A stretch of DNA of 64,000 nt from Mimachlamys varia (lineage: Eukaryota; Mollusca; Bivalvia; Pectinida; Pectinidae), in assembly GCA_947623455.1 (NCBI GenBank), contig OX392529.1, positions 2,170,001 to 2,234,000 of the forward strand, read 5' to 3'. Position 1 is the first letter of the stretch; each line of letters starts with the position of its first letter. The notes under the pieces are model-generated. The model saw nothing but the letters and a program-made list of their open reading frames with translations. It ran no database searches and was not told the origin of the DNA. The position numbers and the translations under genes are program-made. This document shows positions 45,146 to 57,089 of the stretch, one piece after another.

Positions 45146-46506
45146 TCTTGTGTACGGTAATATTTACCTGGAGTTAATGTCCTGTGTAATATTTACCTGG
45201 AGTTAATGTCCTGTGTAATATTTACCTGAAGTTAATGTCCTGTGTAATATTTACCTGGAGTTAATGTCCTGTGTAATATTTACCTGGAGTTAGGGTCCTG
45301 TGTAATATTTACCTGGAGTCAATGTCCTGTGTAATATTTACCTGGATTTAATGCCCTGTGTAATATTTACCTTGATTTAATGTCCTGTGTAATATTTACC
45401 TGAAGTTAATGTCCTGTGTAATATTTACCTGAAGTTAATGTTCTGTTTAATATTTACCTGGAGTCAATGTCCTGTGTAATATTTACCTGGAGTCAATGTC
45501 CTGTGTAATATTTACCTGGAGTCAATGTCCTGTGTAATATTTACCTGGAGTTAGGGTCCTGTGTAATATTTACCTGGAGTCAATGTCCTGTGTAATATTT
45601 ACCTGGATTTAATGCCCTGTGTAATATTTACCTTGATTTAATGTCCTGTGTAACATTTACCTGAAGTTAATGTCCTGTGTAATATTTACCTGAAGTTAAT
45701 GTTCTATTTAATATTTACCTGGAGTCAATGTCCTGTGTAATATTTACCTGGAGTCAATGTCCTGTGTAATATTTACCTGGAGTCAATGTCCTGTGTAATA
45801 TTTACCTGGAGTCAATGTCCTGTGTAATATTTACCTGGAGTTAATGCCCTGTGTAATATTTACCTGGAGTCAATGTCCTGTGTAATATTTACCTAGAGTT
45901 AATGCCCTGTGTAATATTTACCTTGATTTAATGTCCTGTGTAATAGTTACCTTGATTTAATGTCCTGTGTAATATTTACCTGGAGTTAGTGTCCTGTGTA
46001 ATATTTACCTGGAGTTAATGTCCTGTGTAATATTTACCTGGAGTCAATGTCCTGTGTAATATTTACCTAGAGTTAATGCCCTGTGTAATATTTACCTTGA
46101 TTTAATGTCCTGTGTAATAGTTACCTTGATTTAATGTCCTGTGTAATATTTACCTGGAGTTAGTGTCCTGTGTAATATTTACCTGGAGTTAATGCCCTGT
46201 GTAATATTTACCTGGAGTTAAGTGTCCTGTGTAATATTTACCTGGAGTTAAAGTCCTGTGTAATATTTACCTGGAGTTAAAGTCCTGTGTAATATTTACC
46301 TGGAGTCAATGTCCTGTGTAATATGTACCTGGAGTCAATGTCCTGTGTAATATTTACCTGGAGTTAATGTCCTGTTCAATATTTACCTGGAGTTTTTAAT
46401 GGTTTATCATTTACCTGGAGTTTTTATGGTTTAATATTTACCTGGAGTCAATGTCCTGTGTAATATTTACCTGGAGTTTTCTATGGTTTAATATTTACCT
46501 GGAGTT
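45146..46506. repeat. 29-bp minisatellite, about 46 copies
   Basis: Unit TGTGTAATATTTACCTGGAG plus TTAATGTCC. Subtypes (GAGTCAATG, GATTTAATG, GAAGTTAATG) occur in ordered blocks that repeat at about 45290-45480 and 45540-45720. On the minus strand each copy carries CTCCAG|GTAAAT, a donor-like string. Confidence 0.96.
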
Positions 46507-46870
46507 GGTTCTGTTGATTAATTGGGTGAAGGGGGATTTTTTTGTCTCTTATTAATATTATATACCAGATTTACATATCATGCCATAATGATCCGTCCAA
46601 TAACCATACACTCACCAGCTACGTACGGTCAGTGTGAGATTCATCTCCCGTTTGCAATCTATTTTTATTCAGGATATATATATATATTTTCTAATTTATT
46701 AATTTCATTGATATGTGATTATGGATTTGTCATTGCTAATGTATTATTTTATTTATGAACATGATGAATATATGCATATTTTGTCTTACTTTAAACTTTT
46801 ATTTCAATTCTTTGCTGCCATACTTAGTGTTCTATGTCCAGTTCTCTTGTTATATCCTTTCACACTGAAC
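46507..46870. other. AT-rich non-coding gap
   Basis: Open frames here are weak and AT-driven. I saw no splice or domain evidence for a gene. Confidence 0.45.
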
Positions 46871-47572
46871 ACTTGTACGGATGTTCTGTGTCAAGGTTTG
46901 TACACACTGAACATTTGTACAGATGTTTTATGTTTGTATACACATACAATAAACATTTGTACAGATTTTCTATTTGTATACATATACCATGAACATTTGT
47001 ACAGATTTTCTATTTGTATACACAAACAATGAACATTTGTACAGATTTTCTGTTTGTATACACATACAATGAACATTTGTACAGATTTTCTATTTGTATA
47101 CACAAACAATGAACATTTGTACAGATTTTCTATTTGTATACATATACAATGAACATTTGTAGATTTTCTATTTGTATACACAAACAATGAACATTTGTAC
47201 AGATTTTCTGTTTGTATACACATACAATGAACATTTGTACAGATTTTCTATTTGTATACACAAACAATGAACATTTGTACAGATTTTCTGTTTGTATACA
47301 CATACAATGAACATTTGTACAGATTTTCTATTTGTATACACAAACAATGAACATTTGTACAGATTTTCTGTTTGTATACACATACAATGAACATTTGTAC
47401 AGATTTTCTATTTGTATACACAAACAATGAACATTTGTACAGATTTTCTGTTTGTATACACATACAATGAACATTTGTACAGATTTTCTATTTGTATACA
47501 CAAACAATGAACATTTGTACAGATTTTCTGTTTGTATACATATACAATGAACATTTGTACAGATTTTCTGTA
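46871..47572. repeat. 40-bp minisatellite with 80-bp dimer periodicity
   Basis: The unit joins ATGAACATTTGTACAGATTT and TCTATTTGTATACACAAACA. Alternate copies read TCTGTTTGTATACACATACA, so the working period is 80 bp over most of the array. One early copy creates AATAAA at 46948. Minus-strand frames in it are shadows. Confidence 0.95.
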
Positions 47573-48486
47573 AATGTGTTGTTTATATATGAACTGAGGT
47601 TTTCCCTTACAGTTCAGGATGGGTCTCTTTTATATAATCTGGGTTGTGCATATTAAAACTTTTGTTAATGATATAATAATTTCAATGTTATAACAATATT
47701 ACATTCCAACAGATAATATATAACATAGGTAGTTACTCAGGTCTATCATAACTAAGCTTCTTTACACTTTTCAAACACAACTCTTCTCTTTGAAGACTTT
47801 TTATTCAACATTCTTGCCATGATGTTCCTCCTGTTAGGACAGTTTTTTGCTCCTCTGTGTAACTGACCCCTCTGTTACCTACCAAGTTCTACTATAATGT
47901 TCCTCCTGTTATTATAATAACTTTATTTAAACGCCGATGACCCATTGAGCCAGATGCTCATCTTCCATGACGATCGACATAAGACATACATCTCATTGTA
48001 CAAATATAACGTAACAATATCATTGTCTTGGATTCCGTTGCCTGTATGTTGTTGACCGCTTTTAGTAAGACACTTGTTGTTCAGGTGTCCATAGTCTGTT
48101 TACAGCTGACAACTATGTAGACTTATTTTCTAGGCCATCAATTAGCACATGGCTTCGGAACCATTGGATTCAACGAAACCTTGTTGAAGCCTACTAGTTA
48201 CTAGTAGTGTTATCTGTAACAGTAGACTCCACTGTAGCAACATCATATAAAGTACACCTCTTACATTTATAACTAGTATATCAGGCTTACTGTAGTTAGA
48301 TATTGATGGTTGTCTCCCTTTAATGTCTCGGGTACAGAACCAGAGACATATATTCTAAATGGACCCCCTTAATTAAATGTAAGAAAGGCCAAGAGAAATG
48401 TTTGTGTTGACTAACTATTAAGCTTACCTCATATATTTACTTGTTGTACCTGTTATACTTAATGATTATATATACAATGTACTAAT

Positions 48487-48492
48487 ATTAAA
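48487..48492 (+). terminator. Candidate poly(A) signal (ATTAAA) for the PDZ gene
   Basis: ATTAAA is followed within 40 bases by the GT-rich TCTGTCTTGTGATTTGTATT, the usual arrangement at animal cleavage sites. It implies a 3' UTR of about 7.2 kb filled with arrays. This is inference; AATAAA at 44116 is an alternative. Confidence 0.3.
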
Positions 48493-48759
48493 ACCTGAAA
48501 ATTGATCTCTGTCTTGTGATTTGTATTTCTGGTATTGAAAAACAAGTTAGTTTCAGTACATGTAGTAGTTATAGGCTATAGTGTATAAATCAAATATAAC
48601 TAGCCTCATTTTTCAGACTGCCAGAAAGTCCTGTTCTCATTCTACATACTATTAAGCCTTTTAAAATTGTTTTCATATCAACGTCATTAAATCCAACACT
48701 AGATACAGAAAAACCTGAGGAAACAAAGAAAAGTCACAGAACTCTGCTGTATTACATCT

Positions 48760-48765
48760 TTTATT
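48760..48765 (-). terminator. Candidate poly(A) signal (AATAAA) on the minus strand
   Basis: On the minus strand this reads GAAATAAAAGATGTAATACA. If TSEN15 transcripts run through both arrays at 49091-56832, this would be the first good signal outside them. Inference only. Confidence 0.25.
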
Positions 48766-49090
48766 TCTTTATCACAAAAGAAACAATGATCATTCCATAA
48801 AGATTTGTTTGTCAATAATAAACAGTATGACATCAGTGTCAATGAAAATTTGATGATCCACATTTATACAAAGATATTGATGATATGAGAACAATGAAAC
48901 GCTAACTGAGGAAATGGAAGAGAAAGACCTTGAGATAAATGTCACCTGAATCTTTAATTTGCCATTTGTGCATAGTTTAAATATACAGGAGCAAAAGACA
49001 ACAGAAAAACAGGCACACCATTTCATACAACGTTCCCGGACAATTCTTACAACTCTGATACTACAGTGTTATACTGTACTAACAACAAAG

Positions 49091-49860
49091 GGGGTGTTCA
49101 TGTACGGTATATCTGGGTGTTCATGTACAGTATACCAGGGTGTTCATGTACGGTATATCAGGGTGTTCATGTACGGTATATCAGGGTGTTCATGTACGGT
49201 ATACCAGGGTGTTCATGTACGGTATACCAGGGTGTTCATGTACGGTATATCAGGGTGTTCATGTACGGTATATCAGGGTGTTCATGTACGGTATATCAGG
49301 GTGTTCATGTACAGTATTTCAGGTTGTTCATGCACAGTATATCAAGGTGTTCATGTACAGTATATCAGGGTGTTCATGTACAGTATATCAGGGTGTTCAT
49401 TTACAGTATACCAGGGTGTTCATGCACTGTATATCAGGGTGTTCATGTACGGTATATCAGAGTGTTCATGTACGGTATATTGGGGTGTTCAAGTACAGTA
49501 TATCAGGGTGTTCATGTACAGTATACCAGGGTGTTCATGTACAGTATACCAGGGTGTTCATGTACTGTATATCAGGGTGTTCATGTCAGTAAATCAGGGT
49601 GATCATGTACAGTATATCAGGGTGTTCATGTACGGTATACCAGGGTGTTCATGCACAGTATATCAGGGTGTTCATGTACAGTATATCAGGATGTTCATGC
49701 ACGGTATATTAGGGTGTTGATGTACAGTATTTCAGGTTGTTCATGCACAGTATATCAGGGTGTTCATGTACAGTATATCAGGGTGTTCATGCACAATATA
49801 TCAGGGTGTTCATGCACAATATATCAGGGTGTTCATGCACAGTATATCAGGGTGTTCTAG
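49091..49860. repeat. 23-bp minisatellite, about 33 copies
   Basis: Unit GGTGTTCATGTACGGTATAT plus CAG, with CAGTATACCAG variants. Length not divisible by three and few stops give three overlapping plus-strand frames of up to 253 residues; none is a gene. Confidence 0.96.
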
Positions 49861-49914
49861 CTGTATATTTCAACATATTCCAGCTGTGTGCATGTGTAGT
49901 AAGCCACCTCACTA

Positions 49915-52900
49915 CTGTATGTTTCGTGTGTCTCTACCTCACTGTGTTCCGTGTGTAATCCGCGCTGTACGTTCTACCTCACTGTGTTCCGTGTGTAATC
50001 AGTGCTGTACATTCTACCTCACTGTGTTACGTGTGTAATCCGCGCTGTACGTTCTACCTCACTGTGTTCCGTGTGTAATCAGTGCTGTACATTCTACCTC
50101 ACTGTGTTACGTGTGTAATCAGCACTGTACGTTCTACCTCACTGTGTTCCGTGTGTAATCCGCGCTGTACGTTCTACCTCACTGTGTTCCGTGTGTAATC
50201 AGTGCTGTACATTCTACCTCACTGTGTTCCGTGTGTAATCCGCGCTGTACGTTCTACCTCACTGTGTTCCGTGTGTAATCCGCGCTGTACGTTCTACCTC
50301 ACTGTGTTCCGTGTGTAATCAGCATTGTACATTCTACCTCACTGTGTTCCGTGTGTAATCAGCGCTGTACGTTCTACCTCACTGTGTTCCGTGTGTAATC
50401 AGTGCTGTACATTCTACCTCACTGTGTTCCGTGTGTAATCAGTGTTGTACATTCTTCCTCACTGTGTTCCGTGTGTAATCAGTGCTGTACATTCTACCTC
50501 ACTGTGTTCCGTGTGTAATCAGTGCTGTACGTTCTACCTCACTGTGTTCCTTGTGTAATCAGTGCTGTACGTTTTACCTCACTGTATTCCTTGTGTAATC
50601 AGCATTGTACATTCTACCTCACTGTGTTCCTTGTGTAATCAGTGCTGTACATTCTACCTCACTGTGTTCCGTGTGTAATCAGTGCTGTACGTTCTACCTC
50701 ACTTTGTTCCGTGTGTAATCAGTGCTGTACGTTCTACCTCACTGTGTTCCGTGTGTAATCAGCACTGTACATTCTACCTCACTGTGTTCTGTATGTAATC
50801 AGTGCTGTACATTCTACCTCACTGTGTTCCATGTGTAATCAGTGTTGTATGTTCTACCTCACTGTGTTCCGTGTGTAATGAGTGCTGTACATTCTACCTC
50901 ACTGTGTTCCGTGTGTAATTAGTGCTGTACGTTCTTCCTCACTGTGTTCCTTGTGTAATCAGTGTTGTACGTTCTACCTCACTGTGTTCCGTGTGTAAAC
51001 AGTGTTGTACATTCTACCTCACTGTGTTCCGTGTGTAATCAGCGCTGTACGTTCTTCCTCACTGTGTTCCTTGTGTAATCAGTGCTGTACGTTCTTCCTC
51101 ACTGTGTTCCTTGTGTAATCAGTGCTGTACGTTCTACCTCACTGTGTTCCGTGTGTAATCAGTGCTGTACATTCTACCTCACTGTGTTCCGTGTGTAATC
51201 AGTGCTGTACATTCTACCTCACTGTGTTCCGTGTGTAATCAGCGCTGTACGTTCTTCCTCACTGTGTTCCTTGTGTAATCAGTGCTGTACGTTCTTCCTC
51301 ACTGTGTTCCTTGTGTAATCAGTGCTGTACGTTCTTCCTCACTGTGTTCCTTGTGTAATCAGTGCTGTACGTTCTTCCTCACTGTGTTCCTTGTGTAATC
51401 AATGCTGTACATTCTACCTCACTGTGTTCCTTGTGTAATCAGTGCTGTACGTTCTTCCTCACTGTGTTCCGTGTGTAATCAGCACTGTACATTCTACCTC
51501 ACTGTGTTCTGTGTGTAATCAGTGCTGTACGTTTTACCTCACTGTGTTCCGTGTGTAAACAGTGCTGTACATTCTACCTCACTGTGTTCCGTGTGTAAAC
51601 AGTGCTGTATGTTCTAACTCACTGTGTACCGTGTGTAATCAGTGCTGTACGTTCTACCTCACTGTGTTCCTTGTGTAATCAGTGCTGTAAGTTCTACCTC
51701 ACTGTGTTCCTTGTGTAATCAGTGCTGTACGTTCTACCTCACTGTGTTCCTTGTGTAATCAGTGCTGTAAGTTCTACCTCACTGTGTACCGTGTGTAATC
51801 AGTGCTGTACATTCTACCTCACTGTGTTCTGTGTGTAATCGGCACTGTAAGTTCTACCTCACTGTGTTCCGTCTGTAATCAGCACTGTACATTCCACCTC
51901 ACTGTGTTCCGTGTGTAATCAGTGCTATACGTTCTACCTCACTGTGTTCCGTGTGTAATCAGTGCTGTTCGTTCTACCTCAATGTGTTCCGTGTGTAATC
52001 GGCACTGTACGTTCTACCTCACTGTGTTCCGTGTGTAATCAGTGTTGTACGTTCTACCTCACTGTGTTCCATGTGTAATCAGTGTTGTACGTTCTACCTC
52101 ACTGTGTTCTGTGTGTAATCAGTGCTGTACGTTCTACCTCACTGTGTTCCGTGTGTAAACAGTGCTGTATGTTCTACCTCACTGTGTTCCGTGTGTAATC
52201 AGTGCTGTACATTCTACCTCACTGTGTTCCGTGTGTAATCAGTGCTGTACATTCTACCTCACTGTGTTCCGTGTGTAATCAGTGTTGTACATTCTACCTC
52301 ACTGTGTTCCGTGTGTAATCAGTGCTGTACGTTCTACCTCACTGTGTTCTGTGTGTCATCAGTGCTGTACGTTCTACCTCACTGTGTTCCGTGTGTAATC
52401 AGTGCTGTACGTTCTACCTCACTGTGTTCTGTGTGTAATCAGTGCTGTACGTTCTACCTCACTGTGTTCCGTGTGTAATCAGTGCTATACGTTCTACCTC
52501 ACTGTGTTCCTTGTGTAATCAGTGCTATACGTTCTACCTCACTGTGTTCCGTGTGTAATCAGTGCTGTACGTTCTACCTCAATGTGTTCCGTGTGTAATC
52601 GGCACTGTACGTTCTACCTCACTGTGTTCCGTGTGTAATCAGTGCTGTACGTTCTACCTCACTGTGTTCCTTGTGTAATCAGTGTTGTACATTCTAACTC
52701 ACTGTGTTCCGTGTGTAATCAGTGCTGTAAGTTCTACCTCACTGTGTTCCGTGTGTAATCAGTGCTGTACATTCTACCTCACTGTGTTCCGTGTGTAATC
52801 AGTGCTGTACATTCTACCTCACTGTGTTCCGTGTGTAATCAATGCTGTACGTTCTACCTCACTGTGTTCCTTGTGTAATCAGTGCTGTACGTTCTACCTC

Positions 52901-55900
52901 ACTGTGTTCCGTGTGTAATCAGTGCTGTACGTTCTAACTCACTGTGTTCCTTGTGTTATCAGTGTTGTACATTCTACCTCACTGTGTTCCGTGTGTAAAC
53001 AGTGTTGTACATTCTACCTCACTGTGTTCCGTGTGTAATCAGTGTTGTACATTCTACCTCACTGTGTTCCGTGTGTAAACAGTGTTGTACGTTCTTCCTC
53101 ACTGTGTTCCATGTGTAATCAGTGTTGTACGTTCTACCTCACTGTGTTCCGTGTGTAATCAGTGTTGTACATTCTACCTCACTGTGTTCCATGTGTAATC
53201 AGTGCTGTACGTTCTACCTCACTGTGTAACGTGTGTAATCAGTGTTGTACGTTTACCTCACTGTGTTCCGTGTGTAATCAGTGCTGTACGTTCTACCTCA
53301 CTGTGTTCCGTGTGTAATCAGTGTTGTATGTTCTACCTCACTGTGTTCCGTGTGTAATCAATGCTGTACATTCTACCTCACTGTGTTCTGTGTGTAATCA
53401 GTGCTGTACGTTCTAACTCACTGTGTTCTGTGTGTAATCAGGGCTGTACGTTCTACCTCACTGTGTTCCGTGTGTAATCAGTGTTGTATGTTCTACCTCA
53501 CTGTGTTCCGTGTGTAATCAGTGTTGTATGTTCTACCTCACTGTGTTCCGTGTGTAATCAGTGCTGTACATTCTACCTCACTGTGTTCCGTGTGTAATCA
53601 GTGCTGTACGTTCTAACTCACTGTGTTCCTTGTGTAATCAGGGCTGTACGTTCTAACTCACTGTGTTCCGTGTGTAATCAGTGCTGTACGTTCTACCTCA
53701 CTGTGTTCCGTGTGTAATCAGTGCTGTACGTTCTACCTCACTGTGTTCCGTGTGTAATCAGTGTTGTACGTTCTACCTCACTGTGTTCCGTGTGTAATCA
53801 GTGTTGTACGTTCTACCTCACTGTGTTCCGTGTGTAATCAGGGCTGTATGCTTACCTCACTGTGTTCCGTGTGTAATCAGGGTTGTACGTTCTACCTCAC
53901 TGTGTTCCGTGTGTAATCAGTGCTGTACGTTCTACCTCACTGTGTTCCGTGTGTAATCAGTGTTGTACATTCTACCTCACTGTGTTCCGTGTGTAATCAG
54001 TGTTGTACATTCTACCTCACTGTGTTCCGTGTGTAATCAGTGCTGTACGTTCTACCTCACTGTGTTCCGTGTGTAATCAGTGCTGTACATTCTACCTCAC
54101 TGTGTTCCGTGTGTAATCAGTGCTGTACGTTCTACCTCACTGTGTTCCGTGTGTAACCAGTGCTGTACATTCTACCTCACTGTGTTCCGTGTGTAATCGG
54201 CGCTGTACATTCTACCTCACTGTGTTCCGTGTGTAATCAGTGCTGTACATTCTACCTCAATGTGTTACGTGTGTAATCAGCACTGTACATTCTACCTCAA
54301 TGTGTTACGTGTGTAATCAGCACTGTACATTCTACCTCAATGTGTTACGTGTGTAATCAGCACTGTACATTCTACCTCACTGTGTTCCGTATGTAATCAG
54401 CACTGTACATTCTACCTCAATGTGTAACGTGTGTAATCAGCACTGTATGTTCTACCTCAATGTGTTACGTGTGTAATCAGCACTGTACATTCTACCTCAC
54501 TGTGTTACGTGTGTAATCAGTGCTGTACGTTTTACCGCACTGTGTTCCATGTGTAATCGGCGCTGTACATTCTACCTCAATGTGTTCCGTGTGTAATCAG
54601 CACTGTACATTCTACCTCACTGTGTTACGTGTGTAATCAGCACTGTACATTCTACCTCAATGTGTTCCGTGTGTAATCAGCACTGTACGTTCTACCTCAC
54701 TGTGTTACGTGTGTAATCAGCACTGTACATTCTACCTCACTGTGTTCCGTGTGTAATCAGCACTGTACATTCTACCTCACTGTGTTCCGTGTGTAATCAG
54801 CACTGTACATTCTACCTCAATGTGTTACGTGTGTAATCAGCGCTGTACGTTCTACCTCAATGTGTTACGTGTGTAATCAGCACTGTACATTCTACCTCAC
54901 TGTGTTACGTGTGTAATCAGTGCTGTACGTTTTACCGCACTGTGTTCCATGTGTAATCGGCGCTGTACATTCTACCTCAATGTGTTACGTGTGTAATCAG
55001 CACTGTACATTCTACCTCACTGTGTTACGTGTGTAATCAGCACTGTACATTTTACCTCACTGTGTTCCGTGTGTAATCAGCACTGTACATTCTACCTCAC
55101 TGTGTTACGTGTGTAATCAGCACTGTACATTTTACCTCACTGTGTTCCATGTGTAATCGGCGCTGTACATTCTACCTCACTGTGTTCCTTGTGTAATCAG
55201 TGCTGTACGTTCTACCTCACTGTGTTCCGTGTGTAATCAGTGCTGTACGTTTTACCGCACTGTGTTCCATGTGTAATCGGCGCTGTACATTCTACCTCAA
55301 TGTGTTACGTGTGTAATCAGCACTGTACATTCTACCTCAATGTGTTACGTGTGTAATCAGCGCTGTACATTCTACCTCAATGTGTTCCGTGTGTAATCGG
55401 CGCTGTACATTCTACCTCAATGTGTTACGTGTGTAATCAGCGCTGTACATTCTACCTCAATGTGTTACGTGTGTAATCAGCGCTGTACATTCTACCTCAA
55501 TGTGTTACGTGTGTAATCAGTGCTGTACATTCTACCTCAATGTGTTACGAGTGTAATCAGCACTGTACATTCTACCTCACTGTGTTCCGTGTGTAATCAG
55601 TGCTGTACATTCTACCTCAATGTGTTACGAGTGTAATCAGCGCTGTACGTTCTACCTCAATGTGTTACGTGTGTAATCAGTGCTGTACGTTCTACCTCTC
55701 TGTGTTCCGTGTGTAATCAGTGCTGTACGTTCTACCTCTCTGTGTTCCGTGTGTAATCAGCACTGTACATTCTACCTCAATGTGTTACGTGTGTAATCAG
55801 CACTGTACATTCTACCTCAATGTGTTACGTGTGTAATCAGCACTGTACATTCTACCTCACTGTGTTCCATGTGTAATCAGTGCTGTACATTCTACCTCAC

Positions 55901-56832
55901 TGTGTTCCGTGTGTAATCAGTGCTGTACATTCTACCTCACTGTGTTCCGTGTGTAATCAGTGCTGTACATTCTACCTCACTGTGTTACGTGTGTAATCAG
56001 CACTGTACATTCTACCTCAATGTGTTACGTGTGTAATCAGCACTGTACATTCTACCTCACTGTGTTACGTGTGTAATCAGCACTGTACATTCTACCTCAA
56101 TGTGTTCCGTGTGTAATCAGCACTGTACATTCTACCTCACTGTGTTACGTGTGTAATCAGCACTGTACATTCTACCTCAATGTGTTCCGTGTGTAATCAG
56201 CACTGTACGTTCTACCTCACTGTGTTACGTGTGTAATCAGCACTGTACATTCTACCTCACTGTGTTACGTGTGTAATCAGCACTGTACATTCTACCTCAA
56301 TGTGTTCCGTGTGTAATCAGCACTGTACGTTCTACCTCACTGTGTTACGTGTGTAATCAGCACTGTACATTCTACCTCACTGTGTTACGTGTGTAATCAG
56401 CACTGTACATTCTACCTCACTGTGTTACGTGTGTAATCAGCACTGTACATTCTACCTCAATGTGTTACGTGTGTAATCAGCACTGTACATTCTACCTCAC
56501 TGTGTTACGTGTGTAATCAGTGTTGTATGTTCTACCTCACTGTGTTACGTGTGTAATCAGTGTTGTACATTCTACCTCACTGTGTTACGTGTGTAATCAG
56601 TGTTGTATGTTCTACCTCAATGTGTTACGTATGTAATCGGCGCTGTACGTTCTACCTCACTGTGTTACGTGTGTAATCAGCACTGTACATTCTACCTCAC
56701 TGTGTACCGTGTGTAATCAGCACTGTACATTCTACCTCACTGTGTTACGTGTGTAATCAGCACTGTACGTTCTACCTCACTGTGTTCCGTGTGTAATCAG
56801 CACTGTACATTCTACCTCACTGTGTTACGTCC
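49915..56832. repeat. 40-bp satellite-like array, about 173 copies, next to the TSEN15 stop
   Basis: Unit ACTGTGTTCCGTGTGTAATC plus AGTGCTGTACGTTCTACCTC. Copies vary at a few sites; the left part is rich in GTTCCG and GTTCCT, the part after about 54250 in GTTACG with AGCACTG, so different subfamilies occupy different zones. It ends 7 bp from the TSEN15 stop codon. Confidence 0.97.
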
Positions 56833-56839
56833 TGCATTA

Positions 56840-57089
56840 CTATGTTCCTTGTGTCTCTTTAAGAAGTTCTGTTTTACTACTTTCCACTTCATTTGAGCTG
56901 TCACACCTAAGTTTCTTTTCGATATATTTATTAACACTAGCGATCACATCTATTCTCCGTTTGTTTATGCGTTCTGTGTGATATAACTTCTTTTTCTCTG
57001 TCATTTCTGGGCAGGGTGGAGGCACAAGGCCGTCTGATATTTTGTAGTAAACAGTTGTGGAATCTGTGTCCATAACAGCCATTGTTATT
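56840..57089 (-). CDS. TSEN15: TSEN15 terminal coding exon 4
   Basis: On the minus strand the acceptor TGTTCTGTTTCTTTCAG precedes AATAACAATGG in phase 2. It encodes ITMAVMDTDSTTVYYKISDG, the most conserved Sen15 segment, then PPPCPEMTEKKK and a charged tail ending ETQGT-stop. The ATG inside it is internal, not the start. The stop is 7 bp from the 40-bp array. Confidence 0.93.

Larger units (their letters stand above)
47573..49090. other. Non-coding stretch between converging genes
   Basis: No exon was supported on either strand. It holds facing poly(A) candidates at 48487-48492 (+) and 48760-48765 (-). Sequence at about 47905-48010 (ACTTTATTTAAACGCCGATG, CCAGATGCTCATCTTCCATG) looks like an interspersed-repeat fragment of unknown family. 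Confidence 0.4.

Noticed and set aside
48959..49720. Plus-strand 253-residue frame rich in SGCSCTVYQGVH repeats
   Set aside because: Read-through of the 23-bp array; overlapping frames give the same peptides.
49915..56832. CRISPR array
   Set aside because: Units are contiguous 40-bp copies without unique spacers, the DNA is eukaryotic, and no cas genes are present. The same holds for all other arrays here.
56840..57082. Stand-alone 80-residue minus-strand gene starting at the ATG at 57082
   Set aside because: A strong acceptor lies 7 bp upstream and the frame continues from exon 3; it is the last exon of TSEN15.
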